From Paenibacillus pectinilyticus (GTDB lineage Bacteria > Bacillota > Bacilli > Paenibacillales > NBRC-103111), in assembly GCF_001700435.1 (NCBI RefSeq), contig NZ_LYPC01000010.1:62001-126000 (forward strand): a DNA stretch of 64,000 bases. Reading direction: 5' to 3'. The notes below the pieces were generated by a model. It was given only the letters and a program-made list of their open reading frames with translations. It was not told the DNA's origin and did not search any database. This document shows, one piece after another, positions 27,246 to 36,710 of this stretch. Numbering within the stretch: the first letter of the stretch is position 1; every line of letters begins with the position of its first letter. The position numbers and the translations under genes are program-made.

Positions 27246-28931
27246 TTAGATTTTCAAAATTGCGCCAGCACTTGCGTTCGTTACCATTTTCGTATAACGA
27301 GCTAAGTAACCAGTCGTGATCTTTTGTTGGAAACCTGCCCATGTCTCGCGGCGTTTCGCAAACTCTTCATCACTGATTTGCAATTCGATTTTGCGTCCAT
27401 CCATGTCTACGTCAATGATGTCGCCATCATGTACGAAAGCAAGTGGTCCACCTTCAGCAGCTTCAGGAGACATATGACCCAGCGAGATTCCGCGGGATGC
27501 GCCGGAGAAACGTCCGTCTGTGATCAAGGCAACTTTCGCGCCAAGACCCATACCTACGATTTGGGATGTTGGTGCCAACATTTCTGGCATACCAGGTCCA
27601 CCTTTTGGTCCTTCGTAACGAATGACAACTACGTGTCCTTCTTTTACTTTGCCATTAGCGATACCATACAAAGCTTCGTCTTGGGAGTCGAAGCAGATCG
27701 CTGGGCCAACGTGACGTCCACCAACGGACTTGTCAACAGCGCCGACTTTAACGATACTGCCTTCAGGAGCCAAGTTACCGAATAGAACAGCCAAACCGCC
27801 GCGCTCACTATGCGGGTTCGTCAACGGACGAATGACGTCAAAGTTCTGAATCTCACAACCAGCCACGTTCTCGCGAAGTGTTTGTGCTGTTACGGATAAA
27901 CAATCTCCGTTGAAAGCACCTGGCTTTTTCAAAAGCTCATTAATAACTGCACTTACTCCGCCCGCCAAATGCACATCTTCGATATGGTAATCGGACGCTG
28001 GAGCAATTTTCGCAAGATGCGGAACGCGCTCTGCTACTTCGTTAATACGAGCGATTGGGTATTCGATTCCCGCTTCTGCCGCGATAGCCAATGTGTGAAG
28101 AACCGTGTTCGTGGATCCACCCATCGCCATATCCAAAGCAAATGCGTTATCAATCGCATCAATCGTTACGATATCACGCGGCTTGATGTCTTTTTCGATA
28201 AGAGTCATAAGTTGTTTCGCACAATCTTTAACGAATTGCTTACGCTCTTCAGCAACTGCAAGAATCGTACCATTACCTGGCATTGCAATGCCAAGACCTT
28301 CTGCTAGACAGTTCATGGAATTCGCTGTGAACATACCGGAGCATGATCCACAAGTCGGACAACCGTATTGCTCAAGCTCTTCTAGGCCAGCTTCATCCAA
28401 TTTACCCGCTTGGAAAGCACCAACGCCTTCGAATACGGAGGAAAGTGAAATGGATTTACCGTTTTTATCTTTACCAGCTTTCATCGGTCCACCACTTACT
28501 AACATCGTTGGGATGTTAACGCGAAGAGCACCCATGATCATGCCTGGTGTAATTTTGTCACAGTTAGGAATACAAACCATGCCATCAAACCAGTGAGCAT
28601 TAACAACGGTTTCCAAGGAATCCGCAATAATCTCACGGCTTGGCAAGGAATAACGCATACCGATGTGTCCCATAGCGATACCATCGTCAACACCGATCGT
28701 GTTGAATTCGAATGGAACGCCGCCAGCTTCGCGAATTGCTTCTTTCACAAGCTTACCAAATTCTTGCAAGTGAACATGGCCAGGAATAATGTCTATATAA
28801 GAGTTACAAACCGCGATAAACGGTTTACCGAAATCTTCTTCTTTTACGCCGGCTGCACGAAGCAAACTACGGTGTGGAGCGCGATCGAAACCTTTTTTAA
28901 TCATGTCACTACGTTGTTTTGGATGTGCCAT
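27246..28931 (-). CDS. ilvD: Dihydroxy-acid dehydratase
   Basis: Fe-S dehydratase of valine, leucine and isoleucine synthesis; converts 2,3-dihydroxy acids to 2-keto acids in the cytosol. 561 residues, full length. Cluster Cys motifs are [12 protein letters not shown] near 118-129 and [18 protein letters not shown] near 190-207. AGGAGGAAACAAG precedes the ATG. It is a single gene here; no other ilv or leu gene is adjacent. Confidence 0.97.
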   Translation of the reverse strand: MAHPKQRSDMIKKGFDRAPHRSLLRAAGVKEEDFGKPFIAVCNSYIDIIPGHVHLQEFGKLVKEAIREAGGVPFEFNTIGVDDGIAMGHIGMRYSLPSREIIADSLETVVNAHWFDGMVCIPNCDKITPGMIMGALRVNIPTMLVSGGPMKAGKDKNGKSISLSSVFEGVGAFQAGKLDEAGLEELEQYGCPTCGSCSGMFTANSMNCLAEGLGIAMPGNGTILAVAEERKQFVKDCAKQLMTLIEKDIKPRDIVTIDAIDNAFALDMAMGGSTNTVLHTLAIAAEAGIEYPIARINEVAERVPHLAKIAPASDYHIEDVHLAGGVSAVINELLKKPGAFNGDCLSVTAQTLRENVAGCEIQNFDVIRPLTNPHSERGGLAVLFGNLAPEGSIVKVGAVDKSVGGRHVGPAICFDSQDEALYGIANGKVKEGHVVVIRYEGPKGGPGMPEMLAPTSQIVGMGLGAKVALITDGRFSGASRGISLGHMSPEAAEGGPLAFVHDGDIIDVDMDGRKIELQISDEEFAKRRETWAGFQQKITTGYLARYTKMVTNASAGAILKI

Positions 28932-29058
28932 TCTTGTTTCCTCCTAGAATTCATTTCAGTTATAAAAAATAATGAATCTATCATACCACACTTCTCGCAA
29001 AATTTCTCACTTTAGTGTGATGACGCATCAACGCAGTAGGAACAGCGTGTACAACCGT

Positions 29059-30054
29059 TTAAGCTTTCCGACGATTCAAATGAATGAACGTAATCGCAAG
29101 TGCTAAGACGAGCACGCCGCCCTTAACAATATCGAAACCGAAATAGGGTACATTGAGCATCGTGAGTCCATTTAGAAGCACTCCGATGAGTACAGCTCCA
29201 AAAAACGTACCAATCACATTAGGTTTCCCTGCTCCTAGCACAGAATACCCTACGAAAACAGCGGCTACTGCTTCCATCAAGAGCGGTGCACCCGCATCAA
29301 TTTGCCCAGAACCTACACGAGATGCGTACAGAATACCGCCAATCGCTGCAAAAATACCAGAAAGTACATAAGCTGCAAAGCGGATTTTGTTCACGGAAAT
29401 ACCGGATAAACGAGCTGCTTCACGATTCCCTCCTGTAATATACAGCTGGCGGCCCCAACGTGTGTAAGTTAGGAACACATGAACCGCAATAACCGCAACA
29501 ATCATGATAACAACCGGAACAGGAACACCTAGTAGCTTGCCTTGTCCAATCCATAGAAATTCGGAAGTGAATTTCCCTGGCGCTACCGTGCCATCTTGGA
29601 ATCTCATATTATTGTAAATTGAGAACCCTTTCGTATACGTTTTTTGGATGCCGCCAATGATATACATCATGGCTAGCGTGGCTAGTAGATCAGGAATACG
29701 CACTTTCACGATAAGCACTGCGTTTAAGAATCCGATGATCGCACCTATGAGTAACGGCACTAGAATGACAAGATAGAGCGGTTGGTCATACCACACCATC
29801 ATTGCCGCTGCAGATACTGTGGCTAATGACACTGTAGACCCAGCGGATAAGTCAAAGCCATCTACAATTTGAGATAGCGTTACCCCAATCGCGACAAACA
29901 TCACAATCGAAATCGAACGTAAAATATCCGCGATATTGTCATACGTCATAAAGTTTTCATTAATGATGGAAAATACGATAAGAACAAGTGCGATGATAAA
30001 CAAGGCACCGTATTTAAATGAAAAATCTAAGCTTTTTTCTTTCAAGCTATTCAA
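29059..30054 (-). CDS. Sugar ABC transporter permease (RbsC-like)
   Basis: About 330 residues, with eight to ten hydrophobic helices; segments IVDGFDLSAGSTVSLA and GGILYASRVGSG are typical of the ribose/xylose/galactoside permease family. TTG 30054 is favoured: GGGGAGG lies 9 nt before it, and it follows the ATPase stop directly. An in-frame ATG at 30081 would overlap the ATPase by 26 bp. Last gene of the SBP-ATPase-permease set; a homodimer forms the channel in related systems. Confidence 0.92.
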   Translation of the reverse strand: MNSLKEKSLDFSFKYGALFIIALVLIVFSIINENFMTYDNIADILRSISIVMFVAIGVTLSQIVDGFDLSAGSTVSLATVSAAAMMVWYDQPLYLVILVPLLIGAIIGFLNAVLIVKVRIPDLLATLAMMYIIGGIQKTYTKGFSIYNNMRFQDGTVAPGKFTSEFLWIGQGKLLGVPVPVVIMIVAVIAVHVFLTYTRWGRQLYITGGNREAARLSGISVNKIRFAAYVLSGIFAAIGGILYASRVGSGQIDAGAPLLMEAVAAVFVGYSVLGAGKPNVIGTFFGAVLIGVLLNGLTMLNVPYFGFDIVKGGVLVLALAITFIHLNRRKA

Positions 30055-30055
30055 T

Positions 30056-31573
30056 CTATTCAGCCTCCCCCGCGCTCGCATACGTTAAAATGAGATCCTG
30101 CGTCGCTTCCGCGCGGGACAGCTCCTTCACGACAGACCCATAACTCATTACGATGATGCGATCAGCAATTCCAATAATTTCATTCAATTCACATGATAAA
30201 TAAATAATTCCTTTACCTTCCGAAGCCAGCGTACCAATTAAGCGATAAATATCGCTCTTGGCACCGACGTCGACCCCTTTGGTCGGCTCATCGAACATGT
30301 ACACGTCGGCGTTGGTCGGCAGCCATTTGCCTACAGCCACCTTCTGCTGATTCCCGCCGCTTAGATGCTTCACCGTGCGGTTGGGATCGCCTGGCTGTAC
30401 GCCTAGCTGCCCGACCATCTTAGCGGCGTGTGCAGTCTCCTCGCTGCGCTTCACGAAGCCGAGCCTGCTCAGCTTGCGCAAAATCGGCAGCGACAGATTG
30501 CGCTTCACGGTCTCTTCCACGAGGACGCCCTGCTTGCGGCGCTCCTCCGGCACGAGCGCGATGCCCGCGCGCACGGCATCCTCCGGCTGGCGCAGCACGA
30601 GTTTACGCCCGTTCAACCACACCTCGCCGCCGTCCGCGGCGTCGGCGCCAAAGATTAGCCGGCTTAACTCCGTTTTGCCGGCGCCGACTAAACCGACCAC
30701 CCCGAGGATTTCCCCTCGGCGGAGGTCAAAAGAGACGTCGCGCACCTTGGTGCCGCGGCGCAAGCCCTTCACCTCGAGGAGCGTATCGCCAATGGGTACA
30801 TTGGCTTTCGGGAACTCCTCGGTGAAGGTTTTACCGAGCATCGCCTCGATAACGGAGGCGATGTCCATGGTTGTGGCCGCCTGCGTAAGCACATGGCGGC
30901 CGTCACGCATTATCGTAATCCGGTCCGCGACACGGAACACTTCTTGCAACCGATGGGAGATGAAGATGATGCCCACTCCCTCTTGCTTCAGGCTGTCCAT
31001 AATGCGGAACAGCCGTTCAGACTCTTCCAAGCTGAGCGGCGCCGTCGGCTCGTCGAAGATAATGATCTTCGCTTTATGTGCCATCGCTCTGGCAATCAAC
31101 ACGAGCTGCTTCTGTGAAATGCTCAGCTCATCCAGCTTGCTCCGCACAGAGAACGTCGCACCAATTTTCGCCAAAATCGCTTCAGCTTCCTTGTGCAGCT
31201 TGCGCCAACTCACCCAGGCCTCGCCTTGAACGAGCTTATCGATCATGATATTTTCCGTAACTGTCAATTCCGGTACTAAGGCCGTATCCACCTCTTGATA
31301 GACACAATACACACCTTGATCCATAGCATCCTTGGGTGCACGAATGACCAACGGTTGATTATTGATGGAAAGAAGCCCTGCATCGTGCGTATAAGCACCG
31401 GATAAAATTTTCATCAAGGTGCTTTTACCTGCACCATTAGCCCCGAGCAAAGCATGAATTTCACCCGAACGTAGGTCAAAATCCACTTCTTGGAGCGCCT
31501 TCACACCAGGGAAGGATTTCGTAATGCCCTTCATTTGCAATAATGAAGGCAAAGCAGCCTGTTCAATCGGCAT
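30056..31573 (-). CDS. Sugar ABC transporter ATP-binding protein with two ABC domains (RbsA-like)
   Basis: 505 residues with two tandem nucleotide-binding domains, as in RbsA/MglA/XylG. The first has Walker A GANGAGKST near 39-47 and Walker B IIIFDEPTAPL. The second has a Walker A variant GLVGAGKTE near 290, signature LSGGNQQKVAVGKW and Walker B MFDEPTKGVDVG. The first domain's signature region (LSISQKQLV) is degenerate, normal for this family. GAGGTGG precedes the ATG. Its GC content in the second half (30.4-30.9 kb) is visibly higher than its neighbours. Confidence 0.94.
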   Translation of the reverse strand: MPIEQAALPSLLQMKGITKSFPGVKALQEVDFDLRSGEIHALLGANGAGKSTLMKILSGAYTHDAGLLSINNQPLVIRAPKDAMDQGVYCVYQEVDTALVPELTVTENIMIDKLVQGEAWVSWRKLHKEAEAILAKIGATFSVRSKLDELSISQKQLVLIARAMAHKAKIIIFDEPTAPLSLEESERLFRIMDSLKQEGVGIIFISHRLQEVFRVADRITIMRDGRHVLTQAATTMDIASVIEAMLGKTFTEEFPKANVPIGDTLLEVKGLRRGTKVRDVSFDLRRGEILGVVGLVGAGKTELSRLIFGADAADGGEVWLNGRKLVLRQPEDAVRAGIALVPEERRKQGVLVEETVKRNLSLPILRKLSRLGFVKRSEETAHAAKMVGQLGVQPGDPNRTVKHLSGGNQQKVAVGKWLPTNADVYMFDEPTKGVDVGAKSDIYRLIGTLASEGKGIIYLSCELNEIIGIADRIIVMSYGSVVKELSRAEATQDLILTYASAGEAE

Positions 31574-31599
31574 CTTTTACCACCTCACTTCTCAATCTG

Positions 31600-31631
31600 A
31601 AAGTCCCACCGCATAAGAGCGATGGGACTTT
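31600..31631 (-). other. Mid-operon hairpin between the sugar-binding protein and its ATPase
   Basis: Stem AAAGTCCCATCGC/GCGGTGGGACTTT (minus strand), 6-nt loop, no long T-run. It likely limits read-through or protects the binding-protein message. Confidence 0.7.
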
Positions 31632-31641
31632 ATAGAAAACC

Positions 31642-32730
31642 TTATTTTTTTTCTGCTGCTTTCATCCAGTCCGTATAGCCTTGTTGGCTTCCGCCCCAGC
31701 CTTTTACGTACTCGCTAAGCTGCGTAGTGTTGATTTGTTTGTCTTTAGGAAGTTGGTCTCTGGATACATACACTGGCTCCAATACCACTTTCTCAGGCGT
31801 TTGATCGCCATGCAGCTTCTGATACAGGTAACGAACTTGGACACGACCGATATCTTTCGGATCTACGGCAGATGATGCTACCCAAGGGCTTTTCGGATCT
31901 TGCAGAAGCTGCAAATCTTCATCGCTTAAGTCAATACCATATACCTTGATTTCCGTACGTCCAGCTTGCTGAATTGCGCGGGAAGCACCTTTAGCGAACT
32001 CATCCCATGCTGTCCAAACTGCTGTGATATCACCTTTGTTCGGGTACTTCTTCAAAATAGCTTCCATTTGCGTTTGTGTATCTAAGGCCGGATCTTTCGC
32101 TGTTCCGAAAGCGGCTATTTCTTTAATGTCTGGATATTTCTTTTGAAAAGCTTGGTAAGCCAGTTGTCTGCGCTCCATTGGTGCGAAGCCAGCTACCCAT
32201 ACTTTAACGATGTTCCCTTTGCCGCCAGCATCTTTAGCTAGCTGCTCAAGCGTTGCATCTGCCATTTTTTGATCGCCTTGTTCCAAAGATGTTACATTCG
32301 GAACCGTTAGGATCGAGTCAAAGCTAACAACAGGAATTTTCTTCTCTACCGCTTTCTTCACACCAGCTTCAAGTGCTTCCGCTGTACCATGATCGATAAG
32401 GATCCCATCAAATTTCTGGTTAATCGCTGCATCTAAGTTAGATGCCATTTTCGCCAAATCCGTATCCGCTACGAAAACCGTAACCTTACCGCCAAGTTTC
32501 TCAACTTGTTCTTTGACACCTTCAACATACTGTGAAGAAAACGTTCCTGTATTGAATTGCATAACAAGTGCGATTTTCTTACCAGATAAGTTCGTTGCAC
32601 TCGCAGCTGCAGATGCACTTGCTGCAGGTGAGGCTGTTTCGCTTGCACTATTTTTTTGTCCGCAAGCAGCCAGCACACTTCCTACTAAAGATAAACTAAT
32701 GAAAACGTTAAGTAATTTGGTTCTTTTCAT
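31642..32730 (-). CDS. Sugar-binding lipoprotein of the RbsB/LacI-type ABC system
   Basis: 362 residues. A lipoprotein signal peptide ends at lipobox LAAC (about residues 20-23), then a Ser/Ala linker (to about 47), then a type I binding fold beginning GKKIALVMQFNTGTFSSQY. The motif ILIDHGTAEALEAGVKKAV and the following SFDSI are typical of pentose/inositol-type binders; the ligand is not assignable. Possible extended -10 elements TGGTATAAT (32785-32790) and TATAAT (32814-32819) lie 55-90 bp upstream. First gene of the transporter. Confidence 0.93.
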   Translation of the reverse strand: MKRTKLLNVFISLSLVGSVLAACGQKNSASETASPAASASAAASATNLSGKKIALVMQFNTGTFSSQYVEGVKEQVEKLGGKVTVFVADTDLAKMASNLDAAINQKFDGILIDHGTAEALEAGVKKAVEKKIPVVSFDSILTVPNVTSLEQGDQKMADATLEQLAKDAGGKGNIVKVWVAGFAPMERRQLAYQAFQKKYPDIKEIAAFGTAKDPALDTQTQMEAILKKYPNKGDITAVWTAWDEFAKGASRAIQQAGRTEIKVYGIDLSDEDLQLLQDPKSPWVASSAVDPKDIGRVQVRYLYQKLHGDQTPEKVVLEPVYVSRDQLPKDKQINTTQLSEYVKGWGGSQQGYTDWMKAAEKK

Positions 32731-32894
32731 GAATTTCCCTCCCGATCATACTCTCTCTATATTCCCTACTATCTTCATCGGATTATTATACCAAGTTATC
32801 CAGTAGGAATTACATTATACTAGCATTGGAGGGGACTTCCGTCAATAACATTTTTAGATTTTCCGACAACATTTTACATGCCAACTAACTCTAC

Positions 32895-33542
32895 TTATTT
32901 CCTGCCAAAATCAGCCTTAATTTCGCCCCATTTTTTTGTATCCCATTTCACGATTTTATTGGAGTACGAATTCGTATGCAGCCATTTCAATGCGCGATCC
33001 ACTAAGGTCCATATCTCGGCCGTGGATGCATCTCGAACTAAATTCGTCGATACTTCTTTCTTCCGAATCCAGCTTAGCGCTGTGACCGAATCCGTGTAGA
33101 TGGTTTGTTTACTCCCTTTTTTCTGCAGGTAAGCAAGTCCATGTACAATGGCTAAGAACTCGCCAAGATTATTCGTTCCTTTGGATATCGGGCCTTGATA
33201 GAAAATAATTTCGCCTGTTCGCGTATCCACACCTTTGTACTCGACAATACCAGGATTTCCTGAGCAGCCTACATCCACAGAAATACTATCGTAATCGACT
33301 TCTGGTGCTGATTCTGGTGTCGCCGACTTCTTGACACTCCCTGATCCACCGGTCCCTTTCCCCGTGAAATTCAGTGACTTCTGCCAGCCCTTTTCCAATG
33401 CCTGACGTGCTTCACCTTCGGATTCATAGGACTTAAACTTCGCTTGCGGGTACCCATTGGTCTGTGCCTGGCATTCTGCCCATGAACGGTAAACACCAGG
33501 CTTGTGCCCAACCCAAACGACATAAAATTTCGCTGCAGCCAT
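32895..33542 (-). CDS. Ribonuclease HI with N-terminal viroplasmin-like hybrid-binding domain
   Basis: 215 residues. The N-terminal 45 residues (AKFYVVWVGHKPGVYRSWAE) are the caulimovirus-viroplasmin/RNase H1 hybrid-binding domain. After a Gly/Ser linker comes an RNase H fold with catalytic-type residues: Asp in SVDVGCSGNPG, Glu in NLGEFLAI, Asp in YTDSVTALSW and Asp near the C-terminus. It should cut RNA in RNA-DNA hybrids. ATG 33542 (MAAAKF) is chosen because CGGAGTG precedes it; it begins one base after the upstream ORF's stop, so translation is probably coupled. Confidence 0.9.
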   Translation of the reverse strand: MAAAKFYVVWVGHKPGVYRSWAECQAQTNGYPQAKFKSYESEGEARQALEKGWQKSLNFTGKGTGGSGSVKKSATPESAPEVDYDSISVDVGCSGNPGIVEYKGVDTRTGEIIFYQGPISKGTNNLGEFLAIVHGLAYLQKKGSKQTIYTDSVTALSWIRKKEVSTNLVRDASTAEIWTLVDRALKWLHTNSYSNKIVKWDTKKWGEIKADFGRK

Positions 33543-33543
33543 A

Positions 33544-34041
33544 TTATTCACTCCGTAATGTAAGATGTATTTGCTCAACAAGCTCTTCAACGACCTTTAC
33601 CGTGTTCCCGAAATAAGGGCGGTAATCCAAATCAGCAATAAACCGTAGATACGTCTCCCCAATATCTGCAATTTGTTTGCGATATTCTTGGCTTGGTATC
33701 ACATGGGTTTCAAGTTCGCGGTACGTGCCGTTGGTACGCTCTTCCACATAGGAGAGCTGGATATGTTCATCCGCTTCATGATGGACAACGAATGAGAATC
33801 CTCTGCACTCTGGATCGCCGCATCCGCATACGAAAAACGGCATCTTCTCCCACTCATCCGCAGGTGCAAAGCGATTCGGAGCTGTATCATGCAGCGCACT
33901 ATACAGTAAGGCTGGTAAGCCTACATCAATGCATAATGGTTCTTCGATGATAACACTATCTTCTACAGACATATGGACATCGGCTTGAATGATTTGTAAA
34001 TCTTTATCCAGGGACCAGCCCTTAATCGCTAGTTCAAACAT
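33544..34041 (-). CDS. Conserved-looking hypothetical protein with Cys cluster
   Basis: 165 residues, acidic, no membrane segment. A short cluster CGCGDPECRGF near residues 72-82 could bind zinc. It is directly upstream of, and almost overlapping, the RNase H gene, which hints at a linked role. Not recognised as a named family. Confidence 0.75.
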   Translation of the reverse strand: MFELAIKGWSLDKDLQIIQADVHMSVEDSVIIEEPLCIDVGLPALLYSALHDTAPNRFAPADEWEKMPFFVCGCGDPECRGFSFVVHHEADEHIQLSYVEERTNGTYRELETHVIPSQEYRKQIADIGETYLRFIADLDYRPYFGNTVKVVEELVEQIHLTLRSE

Positions 34042-34197
34042 GATTTCTCCCCGCTCTCCCGACTTTCATTTTTCCATTATAACAAAATCGAAACACGCCT
34101 GCTTTTAAGATAAAAACGAAAGGAGAAAATTACCAATTTTTAAATGAGTAATATTAACAAAATTGTTTATACTACCTATTACTGGAGGTGATATCAG

Positions 34198-34434
34198 ATG
34201 GCTACAGGACAATCTCGCAGCAGTAACTCCTTAGTAGTTCCTCAAGCTTCATCAGCCCTAGACCAATTGAAGTATGAAGTTGCTCAAGAATTGGGCATCC
34301 AAATTCCTCAAGATGGCTACTATGGTTATATGACGTCTTATGACACAGGATCTATCGGAGGCAGCATTACGCGTCGTCTCGTTCAAATTGCTGAACAACA
34401 ACTTGCTGGTACTAGCAACAAATTCAGCAGATAA
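34198..34434 (+). CDS. Alpha/beta-type small acid-soluble spore protein
   Basis: 78 residues, nearly identical in design to the SASP at 23877-24107: KYEVAQELGIQIPQDGYYG and TGSIGGSITRRLVQIAEQQLAG. Spore DNA-binding protein, degraded by Gpr at germination. GGAGGTGATATCAG precedes the ATG. Single gene with its own terminator. Confidence 0.96.
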   Translation: MATGQSRSSNSLVVPQASSALDQLKYEVAQELGIQIPQDGYYGYMTSYDTGSIGGSITRRLVQIAEQQLAGTSNKFSR

Positions 34435-34458
34435 TGATTCACCTATACTTAAGCATCA

Positions 34459-34502
34459 AAAGGGCCTTCTCCCGGGTAGATACTCGGTGAAAGCCCTTTT
34501 TT
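34459..34502 (+). terminator. Terminator of the second SASP gene
   Basis: AAAGGGC/GCCCTTT outer stem around a CTTCtCC/GGtGAA-type inner helix, followed by TTTTTT. It may also serve the convergent iron-binding protein gene. Confidence 0.75.
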
Positions 34503-34504
34503 AC

Positions 34505-35500
34505 TTATTTAATGTCGTATATTTTGTATAAGTCATCCAGCATGATATTGGCTGATCTCACACCGCCGCCAGTATTCCAAGTGGCATCATTGACTTTCAT
34601 AACTTTATTTTCTTTCACCACTTTTAAATTTTTCCAAAGCGGGTCGTTCATCCACTCTTGCTCTTGCTTATTCCCTTTACCATCACCAATTTCATACGTG
34701 AAGTAGAACACGCGATCCGCATTGTCTAATTCCGTTAGACGTTCTTTGGTAATGTCTTCGAAAGACTTCTCATCACTCTTCGCATCCGAACGTGCAAATC
34801 CAAGTTGTTTGAAAATAACGCCTGAGAACATGTCACCATAATAGTAACGAGATTTACCGCCCATAAACCGAACAACAGCAATCTTTTCCTTCAGCTTATC
34901 TCCAGCTTTAGATTTGAAATCTTCAATTCGTTTATCGAAATCAGCGATAACTTTGTCGCCTTCGGCTTTTTTGTTTAGTGTATTCGCATAAAGGCTGAAG
35001 TTGTTTTTCCATTCACCACGCAAAGTTTCGGAGAAAACAGTCGGCGCTATCGCTTTTAATTGCTCATAGACTTTCTCTTGACGAAGCTTGTTCCCAATAA
35101 TCAAATCTGGTTTAAGTGAAGCAATCACTTCTAGATTCGGCTGCCCTTCCACACCCACTGTTGTTACACCTTGCATGTCCGCTTTGAAGTGATCAAACCA
35201 AGGGTTACCGTAGAAGGATTCAACTGCACCAACTGGCTTAATGCCAAGTGCAAGTAAAGCTTCCGTACCTTCGTTCGTCAAAATAACGACACGCTTCGGA
35301 TTCGCAGGCACGACGGTTTCTCCCATTGCGTGCTTAATCGTACGCGGAGCATCCGATTTGGCTGTTTCTTGCGGCGCTTTGGATGCGGCAGTTTCAGCTG
35401 CTGGCTTATCTCCACAAGCAGTTACGATAATACTCAATACAAATAAACATGAAATAAGAGCCCAAGCTCTTCCTGATCTGCGACTTTTTTTACTAAACAT
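34505..35500 (-). CDS. Iron-siderophore-binding lipoprotein
   Basis: 331 residues. Signal peptide with lipobox VTAC (Cys near residue 29), then a class III (FecB/FhuD/BtuF-type) binding fold beginning with MGETVVPANPKRVVILTNEG. Segment WFDHFKADMQGVTTVGVEGQPNLEVIASLKPDLIIG is typical of hydroxamate/carboxylate siderophore binders. It resembles Bacillus YfiY (schizokinen/arthrobactin) but the ligand is not certain. It is divergent from its two permeases and ATPase, with two Fur-like boxes between. Confidence 0.92.
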   Translation of the reverse strand: MFSKKSRRSGRAWALISCLFVLSIIVTACGDKPAAETAASKAPQETAKSDAPRTIKHAMGETVVPANPKRVVILTNEGTEALLALGIKPVGAVESFYGNPWFDHFKADMQGVTTVGVEGQPNLEVIASLKPDLIIGNKLRQEKVYEQLKAIAPTVFSETLRGEWKNNFSLYANTLNKKAEGDKVIADFDKRIEDFKSKAGDKLKEKIAVVRFMGGKSRYYYGDMFSGVIFKQLGFARSDAKSDEKSFEDITKERLTELDNADRVFYFTYEIGDGKGNKQEQEWMNDPLWKNLKVVKENKVMKVNDATWNTGGGVRSANIMLDDLYKIYDIK

Positions 35501-35534
35501 GATGATGATGTTCCCCCTTAGTTGTCTATAATAT

Positions 35535-35553
35535 GATAACGATTCTCATTCTC
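35535..35553. promoter_or_regulatory. Fur-type operator, binding-protein side
   Basis: GATAACGATTCTCATTCTC matches the 19-bp Fur box GATAATGATAATCATTATC at 15 of 19 positions. Confidence 0.75.
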
Positions 35554-35597
35554 TTGAAATATAGTACTAGAATTCGTCACGATTTGTCAACTTATTT

Positions 35598-35616
35598 GAT
35601 AATGATTCTCATAATC
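35598..35616. promoter_or_regulatory. Fur-type operator, permease side
   Basis: GATAATGATTCTCATAATC matches the 19-bp Fur box at 16 of 19 positions; about 70 bp before the permease ATG. Confidence 0.82.
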
Positions 35617-35687
35617 GTTGACTTCAACTACATGAATCTTTAAACTATACAAAGCAGGAAATGTAGGAAGGGAAGCAGGTAACCATC

Positions 35688-36710
35688 ATGAAATCTTCAT
35701 CTATTGAACGTCGCTCTCACTATTATAAAGGCTTAGGATTACTAGTTGCCGTCTGTGTTCTTCTCGCACTCATGATCAGCAGTGTCCGTTTCGGTCTCCA
35801 TTCCTATACGTGGGATCAAGTCGTTTCATCCTTTGACTCTTCTAATCAAACTTCTAATGATTTTATTATTATTCAAACTGTTCGTATACCGAGGGCATTA
35901 ATTGCTGCACTAGTTGGCGGTGCTCTTGCGGTCGCTGGCGCATTAATGCAAGCCATGACACGGAATCCACTGGCTTCCCCGAGTATTTTTGGCATCAATT
36001 CAGGAGCAGCTTTTGCCATAGTTTTGGCGGTTAGTTTTTTTAATGTATCCAGCCTTATTCAATATACTTGGATCGCTTTTCTAGGTGCGGCAATCAGTTC
36101 CGTTCTCGTCTATGGACTCGGTTCCCTTGGCCGTGATGGCTTAACACCTATGAAGATCACACTTGCAGGTTCTGCTATGACCGCATTTTTCGCTTCACTT
36201 ACACAGGGGATCTTACTTGGTAACGGTAAAGCTTTCGAGCAAGTCTTATATTGGCTGGTTGGTTCTGTTGAAGGACGGACGATGGCCATGCTCCAAGCTG
36301 TGTATCCTTATATGGTCGTTGCCATTATCGGCGCTTTACTTTTATCGCCCCACATTAACGTCTTGGCCATGGGCGATGATATCGCCAAAGGGTTGGGGCA
36401 AAACACAGTCTACATAAAACTTATCACCGCGATCATTATTGTCATCCTTGCTGGCGGATCGGTTTCAGTTGCGGGGCCTATTGTATTCATCGGGCTGATG
36501 ATTCCTCATATCGTGCGTTTCCTCGTAGGCATTGATTATCGTTGGGTCATTCCTTATTCCGCTGTACTTGGTGGCATTCTACTTGTTGGCGCAGACATCG
36601 GAGCCCGTTTCATTATCATGCCAAAGGAAGTCCACGTTGGTGTGATGACCGCGATTCTCGGCGTTCCATTCTTTGTCTACATTGCACGTAAAGGAGGGCT
36701 GCTCAAATGA
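35688..36710 (+). CDS. Iron-siderophore ABC transporter permease (FecCD family)
   Basis: 340 residues, about nine to ten helices. FecCD signatures: RIPRALIAALVGGALAVAGALMQAMTRNPLASPSIFGINSGAA near residues 66-108 (in two parts) and GPIVFIGLMIPHIVR near 264-278. GGAAGGGAAGCAGG lies before the ATG. The gene overlaps the next permease by 4 bp (ATGA), so the two form a heterodimeric channel. Confidence 0.94.
   Translation: MKSSSIERRSHYYKGLGLLVAVCVLLALMISSVRFGLHSYTWDQVVSSFDSSNQTSNDFIIIQTVRIPRALIAALVGGALAVAGALMQAMTRNPLASPSIFGINSGAAFAIVLAVSFFNVSSLIQYTWIAFLGAAISSVLVYGLGSLGRDGLTPMKITLAGSAMTAFFASLTQGILLGNGKAFEQVLYWLVGSVEGRTMAMLQAVYPYMVVAIIGALLLSPHINVLAMGDDIAKGLGQNTVYIKLITAIIIVILAGGSVSVAGPIVFIGLMIPHIVRFLVGIDYRWVIPYSAVLGGILLVGADIGARFIIMPKEVHVGVMTAILGVPFFVYIARKGGLLK

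Noticed and set aside
28932..29010. CodY box upstream of ilvD
   Set aside because: The best candidate (AATTTTGCGAGAAGT) has about four mismatches to the consensus and no clear relation to a promoter.
30375..31229. Plus-strand reading frame of 284 codons
   Set aside because: Antisense to the sugar ABC ATPase in a GC-rich stretch; shadow ORF.
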